This document shows, in pieces, positions 53,116 through 63,000 of a stretch of 64,000 nt of DNA (its first letter is position 1; every line of letters begins with the position of its first letter). The stretch lies in contig JBGCGF010000003.1 in NCBI GenBank assembly GCA_045110575.1, positions 124,001-188,000 on the forward strand, read 5' to 3'. Position numbers and translations under genes: made by a program. The notes under the pieces are model-generated. The model did no database searches and was not told the origin of the DNA. It saw nothing but the letters and a program-made list of their open reading frames with translations. Source of the stretch: CALDTK01 sp045110575. Its GTDB lineage: Bacteria; Bacteroidota; Bacteroidia; Chitinophagales; Saprospiraceae.

Positions 53116-54171
53116 TTAGAGCTTAGGACAGACCACTTTGTAGCGGCTCTTTCCTTCTTTGGTCCAGCTGAGGCTCAACTCGAATGCACCACGACCATCG
53201 GTCGCTCGACCTACTTGGCCGGTGTTCAGGTCATAGCTCAAGCCAACGGTCGTTCGCTTAAATTCTAGTTGACCTGAGACAATTAGCGCCTGCATGTACA
53301 TGCCTGATTCGAACTTATTGGCTGTTCTAGAATAGAGGCCAATTCGGAAACCTGCATCTCCACCTTGTTCTGGTTGGTAGTAAAGACCTCCACCAGCAGT
53401 AATGCGGCTTACTTGTCCCTGTACTTCATAGATCGCAGAAGGGATTATACGAAGGTTGTCTTGGATGAGGTATTCACCGCTAACAAGTGCTGAGTAGCGT
53501 GGCTTAAGTAATTCCTCAGAATTAAATAGGAAACTCACGTTCGGACTATTGAGGTGATGCGCTGCTACGCCAACCGTAAGGCTGTAATCTCTACGCACGA
53601 CGGATAGGTTAATACCTCCTGTTATGTCCAGGTAGCCTTTTGTTGACGTTACAAATCCTGCAGGCAATGATCTCGGTCCTTGTTCAATGACAAGCGAAGA
53701 GGTGTCGATTCCTGAAGAGAACCACAGGTTAGAAGGATCGAAACTGTGTTGTCCGTATCCTACTCGTGCACCAAAGCCGAGGTAGGTCGCATCACGACCA
53801 CGTCCACCATCAAGGTACTTTTGCATGGTAACGCCGAATCCAGCACGTGTGATGGTATACTCTGAGGTACCTCCTTCATCACGAACCATGTTGGTTGCTA
53901 CAGCGATGTAGTCACGTCCGCCAACGTTGTAGCGAAGTTCAGCGCTAGCCCCGTAGGATTGGATTGGGTTTGCACCCAAGACACTTGACCACTGGTCTCT
54001 ATAGGCGGCAGTGAGACGTACCTCACCATCGAATAGACCTGCCAAAGCTGGGTTGGTGTACACCGGACTTGCGGTATACTGCGAAAATACAGGATCTTGA
54101 GCTTGTACCACACCAGTGATACACAGCAAGATTACTGCAAGGCCCGCTAGGCGGGAGGTCCAAATTCTCAT
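53116..54171 (-). CDS. PorP/SprF family type IX secretion membrane protein
   Basis: A 351-residue outer-membrane beta-barrel protein counted from ATG 54171 (MRIWTSRLAGLAVILLCITGVVQAQDP), a signal peptide. The GTG at 54192 is an alternative. The family opening DPVFSQYTASPVYTNPALAGLFDGEVRLTAAYRDQWSSV is unmistakable, followed by repeated amphipathic strands. PorP/SprF proteins act as anchors or partners for type B T9SS cargo and usually sit next to it. Here the 1256-residue CHU_C-type cargo is the immediate upstream gene, 60 bases away on the same strand, so the two form a cargo-partner pair. Confidence 0.95.
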   Translation of the reverse strand: MRIWTSRLAGLAVILLCITGVVQAQDPVFSQYTASPVYTNPALAGLFDGEVRLTAAYRDQWSSVLGANPIQSYGASAELRYNVGGRDYIAVATNMVRDEGGTSEYTITRAGFGVTMQKYLDGGRGRDATYLGFGARVGYGQHSFDPSNLWFSSGIDTSSLVIEQGPRSLPAGFVTSTKGYLDITGGINLSVVRRDYSLTVGVAAHHLNSPNVSFLFNSEELLKPRYSALVSGEYLIQDNLRIIPSAIYEVQGQVSRITAGGGLYYQPEQGGDAGFRIGLYSRTANKFESGMYMQALIVSGQLEFKRTTVGLSYDLNTGQVGRATDGRGAFELSLSWTKEGKSRYKVVCPKL

Positions 54172-54231
54172 CGTTTGTAGTTGACTCTGCACTGCATGTT
54201 TGGGGGGCAGAAGTCACGGCAATGAGGGGAC

Positions 54232-57200
54232 TTACCGTATCAAGGTTGTGTTGCCACTAAAGCGGCGTACGGCTCCAGTCGGATCTCGAACGATTACCTC
54301 GTAGAGGTAATTGCCAGCTTGAGCTGGCTTGCCGCGATATTGACCATCCCAACCGTGTGGGCTGTTGACAAGAAGGTTTTCAGTTTCGTAAACTGGTGTT
54401 CCCCACCTGTCGAACACTATGAATCTTTCAATTAATGTACCAGATCGCCCGTGGACTCGTAATCGCGTATTATCCGCAACGTCTCCGTCAGGTGCGAATC
54501 CTGTTGGCACGAAAACACTCGGTCGTTCGGTCACCAGTAACTGCGCACTCGCCTCCAAACGACATCCAAAAGTATCCTCAACCATAACCATCAGGTTGCC
54601 AGAGGATAAGGGCAAAAAGTCTGTAAAGATGCAGGTGTCACATGCAAAATTTCCATCAGCTGTATAGGACCAAAAGACGCGGCTAATCGCACCATCTTTG
54701 CCTGCTGAAGCATCTAAGGCAATGGTGTCGCCATAATTTATTTTATCGAGAAAGAGTGCTAGGTCGAATGGATCTTCAAGCCCGCTGAGTGTCGGTACGA
54801 ACACGTTTGTTGTCCAAAGACAGGCATTTGCATCTCGTACTTCTACGGTATGTGAGCCTCCCGGTACGCCATAGATCAGGGTGCCTTCTTCCCAAACGCC
54901 ATTGGCAAGCCGACTTTGGTATTGACTTGAGCCTCCCGTTACTGTCAGCGCAATCGCTCCGTCTGATTCGCCAGCGCACCAATTTGCTTCAATTTCAACG
55001 GTCGCATCTAGCGGCGGCGGCTCGCTAAGGTTGAAGCTGAATAGTTCTTCGCAACCACGGGCATCGGTGACGATACCTGTGTAGTCTCCCGCGAACAGGA
55101 AATCTCGTTCGGCTCCGTCATAGATGTCGTCCCAGTAAACGTCATATGGCGCCTCGCCTCCGCTAATCGTTAAGGCAAGTTTGCCGTTACCATTATCACT
55201 GCAGTCAGGTGAGGTGGCTGTAGCCGTCACACCGATTGGACCGAAGTCTGGAATCGTGACGGGATGTATCACTGGGCATCCATTGGCATCTACTGTTCGT
55301 AGGTTGTAGATCCCAGGACGCAGACTGTCACGATAGACCGTACTTGCTGTTGGATCATCGAGCCAATTCATTTCACGAATGCCAAGGGTGTCGTTTTGAC
55401 GGATTGCAATACCGTAGTAGACCGGCTCGCAGCTGATGAAATCTAATGCTATTTCTAGATCGAGTCCTGCTGGAGCATCTAAACGAACGGGGAGTTCGGC
55501 CGGGCAGCTTGCAGAGTCTACAGCGGTAATGATGTATTCTCCAGGAAATAGGTCCTCGAATTTCCCTGTTGTATTTGTTTCACCGTTTAGTGAATAGGTG
55601 ACAACTCCTTGGTTGTCTAAGGCTGTTACCACGATCTCACCATCGTCTCTTTGCTCGCAACTTGGAGGGTTGAAGCCCAGCTGTTTTAGCGAAAGCTTAC
55701 ATGGCTTTCTGACACGTACTGGATAGATGAGTGTTCTTTCGCAGCCACTGGCGTCCGTGTAGCTGAAGGTGTAAATCCGATGATTTTCAGGTAGGTCTCC
55801 AAAGATTTTGTCGCTGATGTTGAAGACCGTTGCTGGCGCTGAAATGGAACCGCTTGCACCACCTTCAAAATTCAAAGACCATTGATGGAATAGGGACGTA
55901 TCAACGAAGCCTTGTGCATCGCTAACTCGTAATTCCCATGTTCCTTCAACTTGCGCATTTGCGAGTACTGACCAATCGCCTCTAGGGCGTAATTCTTCGC
56001 TAGTTGTGTTTGGATCTTGGACAGATACGGTTCCGCTTTCGCTAAAACAAGTATTGACAAATCCAGTGCGTCCTGCTGCATCGTTCTGGGCTAAGATTAG
56101 CTCTTGTCCATTTGGAGAAACGAGCGTCAGGCTTAAATCTCTAGCATCAGAATTCTCAATATCAACGCACACCGACAGAAGCTCGCTTGCTGTATTATCG
56201 AGTTGCGTGACGGGCGGGGAGCTCACCGCTAGTGGCAGTACTAAAGGACTGTTTGGTGGATTTGTGCCAAAGGTGAAAGGCGTAGATCCTGCAAAACGAT
56301 ACATCGTACCACCTGCACCTGCTGTAGTCAAGTCAAACCGTACGGTGTCTCCGAGGTCAACGATCTGCATTGGAAGTGTATCCGTGGTTGGAATACAAGG
56401 TCCGCACTCAGGAGAAGTTTCTGGAAGGACCACCACGGTGAAGTTGGTGTCGTAAGTGCAACCGAAGTCATTGGTAATGCGCACGCTTGGGCGAACTGTT
56501 CCTGGAACAGTAGGCGCATAGGCAATTGAGGTAGGGCTATAGGCGCTTTGGGCTCGATCCTTCAACCATCGAATGTCGATGATCTGGGTCTGGAAGCTAT
56601 CTATCGCCAGTGGTAGGTTATCCGCAAAGCGAATGCTCCACTCAAAGATCCAACCGTTGTCTGCTTCCCAGTGATCTTTGATGCGCATGGTCCAAGCTCC
56701 ATTCAATGGAGACCCCACAAAGACACTTAGTGGATCATAACTGCGATACATTCCTGCAGGCAGTGTCAAAGTGTTTGGATTATCTCTTAGATAGGTAAGC
56801 CAATCACCTTTTGGATCATCATCGTTCCAGCAATAGGAATAACCTACGCCAGGAAGGGGAGTCGTTGCATTTGCATCTCGGTCGATTGGCTCGCCAAGGA
56901 ATGCTTCGGTACCAAAGCGACCTGGATGATCGTGTAGGATGGCTACTTTTCCGTCAGGGGCAACCAATTCAATCGAAAGGTCTCTCAGCCAGCTGTGCTC
57001 CATGATGGCACAGACTTCTACGAGCTGAGATACATCGGTAAGCACGGCGCCTTCAGCAAATTGGCTAATGACGATGGTAGACTCATGCGAAGCTCCAGTA
57101 CCATCAGGAAGCGGGAGACTATCTGTGCGAGAGGTAAGCGGGGAGTAATACTGCGTTGGCGTTGTTGTACCGACTGTGTTTTGTTGTAGAAGATCTTGGG

Positions 57201-58002
57201 AAAGCACTTCTGGAGCACAAATGGTGTCAGTGAGTGCATCTCCGATCATAATCGTTGGAGGAGAAGCAACGCGTGCGCGCACTGCAAGAGGAACCATGCT
57301 TTGACAGCCTTGGTGGTCAATGGCAGTCAGCTCTATGAGATAGCCGCCGGGTTCAGTGAAAGCATAGAGTAGATCTCGCCCAGACTGCTGACGTCCATCT
57401 GGCAGGTTCCAACGAAAGCTGGTCAGTCCGACGCGTTGGTTGTAGGCGATGTCATTTTGGGGAAAGGCAGCATCAGCTCTCAGTACAAGTAGGTCACCTG
57501 GGCAAAGGTCAATGTCTGCTATGGTTCCTTCACGAACAGCTGGGTTTGATGTTGCGAGTGTAGGAACAACGGGTTGACAGATAGGTCTGCATTCGATTTC
57601 TGCCTCAAATCCTTTGCCTACGTCGTTTCCGTTCGATTGCCACGATAAGGTTAGGCAGCCAGACATGTTTTCTGCAGTGGCTTGAACGAGCAGCCGTGCT
57701 CCTGTCCAGCGAGATGAGCATGTTAGTTCTGGTGCACTGGTGTTCTCGCCATCATAAATGCAAAAGAGATCATTGCTTCGAATGTCTGACCATTGGAAGT
57801 TGAGTGCGATCTGTGAATTGACAGTTGTAGGGCAAATCGTCGATGTATATCGCTCGTTGTTGCCATAATTTAGCGCTCCGCCTGGATCAAGTAAATCGCC
57901 GCTGCAAACGGTTAGGTCGGTATTGTCTAGGCTATAGCGCTGCCCTTGCACGATTGTGCTTATAAAAAGTAGGGCTAAAAAAAGATAGACAGGCTTACGC
58001 AT
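54232..58002 (-). CDS. T9SS type B sorting domain protein with P-domains and SprB-like repeats
   Basis: A 1256-residue exported protein. Order: signal peptide (1-20); CUB-like domain (about 28-135); PKD-like region (150-245); proprotein-convertase P-domain (about 320-455); second P-domain (595-710); SprB-like units each opening with a Cys (PSCEQRDDGEIVV near 781, PDCSDNGNGKLAL near 934, NWCAGESDGAIAL near 1010). Last comes a CHU_C gliding-associated C-terminus (from FVPTGFAPDGDVADN near 1164, with FDRWGTPVYE and WDGQYRGKPAQAGNYLYEV). This is a type B T9SS signal needing a PorP/SprF partner, which is the next gene. The start codon lies in the loop of a terminator-like hairpin. Confidence 0.92.
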   Translation of the reverse strand: MRKPVYLFLALLFISTIVQGQRYSLDNTDLTVCSGDLLDPGGALNYGNNERYTSTICPTTVNSQIALNFQWSDIRSNDLFCIYDGENTSAPELTCSSRWTGARLLVQATAENMSGCLTLSWQSNGNDVGKGFEAEIECRPICQPVVPTLATSNPAVREGTIADIDLCPGDLLVLRADAAFPQNDIAYNQRVGLTSFRWNLPDGRQQSGRDLLYAFTEPGGYLIELTAIDHQGCQSMVPLAVRARVASPPTIMIGDALTDTICAPEVLSQDLLQQNTVGTTTPTQYYSPLTSRTDSLPLPDGTGASHESTIVISQFAEGAVLTDVSQLVEVCAIMEHSWLRDLSIELVAPDGKVAILHDHPGRFGTEAFLGEPIDRDANATTPLPGVGYSYCWNDDDPKGDWLTYLRDNPNTLTLPAGMYRSYDPLSVFVGSPLNGAWTMRIKDHWEADNGWIFEWSIRFADNLPLAIDSFQTQIIDIRWLKDRAQSAYSPTSIAYAPTVPGTVRPSVRITNDFGCTYDTNFTVVVLPETSPECGPCIPTTDTLPMQIVDLGDTVRFDLTTAGAGGTMYRFAGSTPFTFGTNPPNSPLVLPLAVSSPPVTQLDNTASELLSVCVDIENSDARDLSLTLVSPNGQELILAQNDAAGRTGFVNTCFSESGTVSVQDPNTTSEELRPRGDWSVLANAQVEGTWELRVSDAQGFVDTSLFHQWSLNFEGGASGSISAPATVFNISDKIFGDLPENHRIYTFSYTDASGCERTLIYPVRVRKPCKLSLKQLGFNPPSCEQRDDGEIVVTALDNQGVVTYSLNGETNTTGKFEDLFPGEYIITAVDSASCPAELPVRLDAPAGLDLEIALDFISCEPVYYGIAIRQNDTLGIREMNWLDDPTASTVYRDSLRPGIYNLRTVDANGCPVIHPVTIPDFGPIGVTATATSPDCSDNGNGKLALTISGGEAPYDVYWDDIYDGAERDFLFAGDYTGIVTDARGCEELFSFNLSEPPPLDATVEIEANWCAGESDGAIALTVTGGSSQYQSRLANGVWEEGTLIYGVPGGSHTVEVRDANACLWTTNVFVPTLSGLEDPFDLALFLDKINYGDTIALDASAGKDGAISRVFWSYTADGNFACDTCIFTDFLPLSSGNLMVMVEDTFGCRLEASAQLLVTERPSVFVPTGFAPDGDVADNTRLRVHGRSGTLIERFIVFDRWGTPVYETENLLVNSPHGWDGQYRGKPAQAGNYLYEVIVRDPTGAVRRFSGNTTLIR

Positions 58003-58016
58003 GGTAAGCCTGTCTA
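57977..58016 (-). terminator. Terminator-like hairpin with the start codon in its loop
   Basis: TAGACAGGCTTAC and GTAAGCCTGTCTA form a perfect 13 bp stem with a 5-base loop. On the mRNA strand the loop is CATGC and contains the ATG of the type B T9SS gene. The downstream side is followed by TCTTTTTTT, so it has all parts of an intrinsic terminator for the upstream sppA transcript. It also sequesters the translation start. Confidence 0.8.
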
Positions 58017-58061
58017 TACGATTTCTGAGACTAAAGGTTAGCCTTTAGAAGATGACTTCTG

Positions 58062-59846
58062 TTAGTACACAAGGGTTTGTGTCATTCTCATCTGAATTCC
58101 TTGCTGGCTTTGTAGCTGCTTCGCCTCTTCGTAGACTTTGTATGCGCTACCTAGTTCACGACGTAGGAATGGTTCCATAATTTTGATGTCACCCTTGCTG
58201 TCATCCTGTCCGGTCAACTCTGCGATGATTTGCTCTTGAGGAGATTTCATCTTCGGGTATTCAACGATGCGTGCGCCATCCAAATCAACATCTGCAAGAC
58301 GAGCAGCAGATTCAATTGCTTCTTCTAGTCCAGCTAGGCGATCAATAAGACCATGGCCGATAGCATCTTGTCCTGTGTAAACGCGACCTTTTGCGAGGCG
58401 ACGAACTTTTGCTTCTTGCATGCCACGACCTTCGGTAACCCGCTTAATGAAGTGGTTGTAAATGTCATCAACGCCTTCTTGCACGATAGCTTTATCACTG
58501 TTAGACCATGGAATAACAGTAGTAAAAGAGTTAGAGAAGTTTCCAGTGCTTACCGTGTCGAAGTTGATCCCAAGCTTATCATCCATGAGACGACTTACAT
58601 TTGGAATGATACCGATTACACCGATAGAACCCGTGATGGTATTCGGTTGAGCGAATATGCTGTCAGAGGCCATCGCGATGTAGTATCCACCAGAAGCAGC
58701 TAGGTCACCCATGCTTGTAATGATTGGGATACCGGCTTCTTTTGCGAGTTGAAGTTCGCGCCAGATGTTCTCACTTGCCATTGCAGATCCACCACCAGAG
58801 TTGACGCGCAAAACGATCGCTTTGACCTTTTTGTCTTTTCTCACCTTTCGGATAAGCTTCGCGTATTTAGCATCACCGATGCTTCCTGGCTCGCCACTTC
58901 CGTCGACAATGTTTCCTTCGGCGTAGATGACGGCAATCTTATTCTTTGACGTCAGGTTTTTACCCTTTACGGTATTTGCATACTTCGAGATAGAGACCGT
59001 TTTGATCTTATCGTCATCATCAAGACCGAGTCGTTCTTTGATGTTGTCGATGACTTGATCCTTGTAGAAGAGTGCGTCTACGAACTTGTGCTCAATCGCG
59101 TCTTTGTCGTTGCGGACGAGGAAGTTCTCTGTAAGTCTTTCGACCTCAGCTGGGGCGATTCCACGAGATGTACTCACGTCGTTGATGTAAATTTCCCAAA
59201 GGTCTTGGAGGTATTCTCGTGTTTGTAGGCGGTTAGAATCACTGATCGTGTTTCTAAAGAAAGGCTCACCAGCACTTTTGAAGTCGCCTGCATAGAATAC
59301 GTTGATGTCAACACCGAGCTTATCTAGACCTTCTTTGAAAAAGGGTAGGGTAGCACCGTAACCTCTAACGTCTACTCCTCCGGTTGGATTCAAGTAAACC
59401 CCGTCAGAAACACTTGCGAGGTAGTACGAGCTTTGCGTGTAGTACTTCGAGTGACTTACCACGAATTTTCCGCTTTCGCGAAAACGTGCAACAGACTCAC
59501 GCAGTGAAGAGGCCGTTGCTGGCATCACTGAAAGTTGATCGACATCTAGAAAAATTCCTTTGATGTCATCGTCGTCGATTGCCTTTTCGATGGCGCGCTT
59601 CATGGTACGAAGCCCAGGCACAGATTCGGTGTCAAAAGCAAAGGGGTCTGTAGGGATATTGTTTGTCAGTTCGGGAAGAACTGAAGCATCAATCATTAGG
59701 ACTGAGTTCGCAGCTACATCAACGTCTTTGTCGTCAAATGCGGATGCGATACTACCAATAGATACAACACCAATAAGAACGAGTGCTCCCATGGCCAGGA
59801 GTGTGCCGAGACAAGAGGCGAATAGAAAGGTAAAGAAGTTTTTCAT
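58062..59846 (-). CDS. sppA: Signal peptide peptidase SppA, 67K type
   Basis: A 594-residue inner-membrane serine/lysine protease counted from ATG 59846 (MKNFFTFLFASCLGTLLAMGALV). The GTG at 59894 is less likely. It has the double-length SppA fold. The general-base Lys lies in FYAGDFKSAGEPF in the N-terminal half. The nucleophilic Ser lies in GDLAASGGYYIAMASDSI in the C-terminal half, followed by NTITGSIGVIG. The oxyanion region reads AIVLRVNSGGGSAMASE, with Gly where NSPGG is usual. It degrades cleaved signal peptides and membrane fragments. The next gene downstream is the T9SS type B gene. Confidence 0.95.
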   Translation of the reverse strand: MKNFFTFLFASCLGTLLAMGALVLIGVVSIGSIASAFDDKDVDVAANSVLMIDASVLPELTNNIPTDPFAFDTESVPGLRTMKRAIEKAIDDDDIKGIFLDVDQLSVMPATASSLRESVARFRESGKFVVSHSKYYTQSSYYLASVSDGVYLNPTGGVDVRGYGATLPFFKEGLDKLGVDINVFYAGDFKSAGEPFFRNTISDSNRLQTREYLQDLWEIYINDVSTSRGIAPAEVERLTENFLVRNDKDAIEHKFVDALFYKDQVIDNIKERLGLDDDDKIKTVSISKYANTVKGKNLTSKNKIAVIYAEGNIVDGSGEPGSIGDAKYAKLIRKVRKDKKVKAIVLRVNSGGGSAMASENIWRELQLAKEAGIPIITSMGDLAASGGYYIAMASDSIFAQPNTITGSIGVIGIIPNVSRLMDDKLGINFDTVSTGNFSNSFTTVIPWSNSDKAIVQEGVDDIYNHFIKRVTEGRGMQEAKVRRLAKGRVYTGQDAIGHGLIDRLAGLEEAIESAARLADVDLDGARIVEYPKMKSPQEQIIAELTGQDDSKGDIKIMEPFLRRELGSAYKVYEEAKQLQSQQGIQMRMTQTLVY

Positions 59847-60068
59847 GGGCCGAATAGGCGCTTTAGTTGCTGTAAATCTATGTGTTACGAGCACACTTTA
59901 TGAGTTTTTACGATTAACAGTCGAGAAGCACCGACAAGCGGAAGTGAATAGATATGCAAGATTGGCGTAATGCTTGCACTTCTATCGCTTGCGATAAGTC
60001 CCGTTTACGAGGCTTGTTGTGCCCCATAGTGACTGACTGTCATGCCCCAACACCCAGTGTAATAGCTT

Positions 60069-63000
60069 ATGAATCAACTGTCTATAACTTCGAAGGTTTC
60101 CTCCTCTTCCACATGGCAGAAGGGTCTTTTAGCCTTGTTATTGGTTGCCGCTTTCGCCAAAACAGGCACTGCGCAGTTTGATGTTATCAATTCAACTAAC
60201 CCTCCTTATGACCCACAGCGTCTAATTGAGGATGTATTTTTGGGTGAAGGTGTCGAAGTAATTAGCGTTCAATACGACGGTGAACCAGAGGCTCTGGGTT
60301 ATTTCACAGAGGAGACTGGTCCTGTCGGATTTTCGGAAGGAATTGTGTTGACCACAGGACATGCTGCTACTAATCCAGCAGGTGTTGGTACCAATGAGGC
60401 TGCAAGTGCAAATGCACAGGTAAATAATGGTTCTCCGGTCCGTGACGATAACCTAGAAGATATCGTGGACTATCTAAAGCCTGATGGCTCTCAAAATATT
60501 CATGACGTTGCTCGATACACGATCACGTTTATTCCGAAAGGAGACAAGGTGAAATTCCGTTATGTTTTTGCTTCGGAGGAGTATCCTGAGTTTGTTTGCT
60601 CGGACTACAATGACATTTTTGGATTCTTCATTGATGGTCCTGGTATCTCCGGCCCATATGAGCGAGGTGGTGTCAACCTAGCAGTAGTTCCAGGAACAAC
60701 TCTTCCTGTAACAATCAACTCTATTAACCCAGGTACACACGGTACTTCTGGAAGCCCTACCGGTTGTGGACCTCCTGACGGGTCACTTGCACACAGTGCA
60801 TTTTATGTAGACAATATAGGAGCGGCAAGCCCTTCATACGATGGTATGACTACTATTCTTGAAGCGGAGGCTACAGTAATTCCATGTCAAACGTATACTA
60901 TCCAAATCACGCTAGGTGATGTTGGTGACGGTGTTTTTGATTCAGGTGTTTTCTTGGAGGCCAAGTCCTTTTCAACTCCAGTGCTTCAGGTAGACGTTGA
61001 AACGATTTCACTAGCTGGAGACATCGCTGAAGGTTGCGAACCTGCAAAGTTGGTTTTCAAAATAAACGAAGCTTCGACCGTTGATCGAAATGTTCCTTAC
61101 ACGGTTTCAGGAACGGCGACTCCGGTTACTGATTATGACGCATTACCTGGGATTGTTACAATTCCAGCAGGAGCAACACAAGCCATTGTACCAATCTCAG
61201 CGATTTTAGACGGCCTTAATGAGCCTTCTGAAACCATCATCATCGAGGTTGTCACTGATCTTTGCTCTACCAAAACCGTAAGTTTAAACATTGTGGACCG
61301 AGAGATACCTCCTGTTCCATTGGTTTTGGATACAATTGTATGTCCAGGAACGGTAGTTGAGCTTGACGGTACGCTTCCCGCTACAGTTGACACAGAAACT
61401 ACTTTTACCAATACAACACCTGCTTTTATATCTCCGGTTAATGTACCTACCTATAGAGACATTACTGTTTCTGGAGTGCAGCCTGCGCAGCTACGTCATG
61501 GGCTTATCGCACGTGTTTGTGTTGATCTTGTTCACAACAAAATGGAAGATTTGGACTTGTTCCTTTTCGGTCCCAACGGAAACTACGTAGAGCTTTCTAC
61601 TGACAATGGAGGCGCGGTGCCTGGCAGTTTTTCAAACGGTTGTTTCACGAGTACTTCTGCAGTTAGCATAGAGGATCCGCTGGCGGGCCCTGTTTTCAAC
61701 GGAGAATATCTTCCGGAAGGAGAATGGTCTGGACTATGGAACGATAATGTGAACAATGTCAACGGAGATTGGCGACTTCAACTTATCGATGATGAGAATG
61801 GAGGTAGTGGCCTCTTAAGCGGATGGTCAATAACTTTTGAGCCTATTTACAGCATTGACTACGAGTGGTCACCGGCTGGAGGATTGTCTTGTACAGACTG
61901 TCCAAATCCAAATGCTACCGTCACAGGAACAACTACCTACACTATAAAAGCACGAGATACTTACGGTTGTGAGGAGAGTGCAAGTGCAAAGATCGCTCTA
62001 TTCCCGCCAACAACGGCTCCGATACTTTCATGTGTAAGCACATTTGATCAAGTCGTGTTTAATTGGGTAATTGATACACCACTTGTCGTTAGATATGAAA
62101 TCAATATTGACAACGCAGGCTGGACCAACGTTGGGTTAATCCATACGGATACGGTCAGAGGCTTAGCCTTTAATCAAACGGTTAATATCCAAGTACGAGC
62201 TATCGGCAATTGCGATGATGCTACTTCAACTACAAGCTGTACAACACAAAACTGTACAGCTTATACATTAGGCGCAGCAGCAGTAGATGCAATTTGCTAT
62301 GGAGCAAGTGACGGACAAGTTACTTTGACTCCAGCAGGCGGCACAGCCCCATTTACCTATACTATCGGTGCACTTTCAAATTCTACTGGCGTCTTTGCAA
62401 GCTTACCTGCTGGCAACTATACCGCGAACGTGAGTGACGTAAATGGTTGCGGAGGATCGACCACTTTTACAATCGGTCAGCCACCTGCAATAGTAACATC
62501 TGTTTCTGTGGTTGCCCCGACCACCTGTGGAGATCCATTTGTAGCAACTGCTTCGGCCGTTTCGCCTGCGGGAGGACCATACACATATGCATGGACAGGT
62601 GGCTTAACAGGTGATGTACAGAGTTTCAGCTCAAGCGGAACGTACTATGTTACGATCACCGATAATGCAATGTGTCCTGCACTAGATTCGGCTGTAATTG
62701 TTGTACCCGACGTGCTAGCAGCGACTTATAGCGTCACCAATATCAGCTGCGCTGGTGAGGATGATGCTGTACTGAGTATTTCAGCTAATCATGGAACCGG
62801 TACAATTGAATATGGTCTCAATGGTGTTTATGGTACAACGACAACCTTCACCGCTTTAGCGCCGAATAGTTACGTGCTCAGCGCAAGAGATGCGCTCGGA
62901 TGTGTAGTTGACACCACTATTGTTATTACTGACCCTGTTCAAATGACGCTTACTATAGGTAAGCGTGACATTGGATGCAACGGAGATAGCGATGGTAAGG

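Noticed and set aside
59954..60181. A 75-codon frame upstream of and into the giant adhesin gene
   Set aside because: It overlaps the adhesin signal peptide in another frame. The adhesin frame has clear domains.
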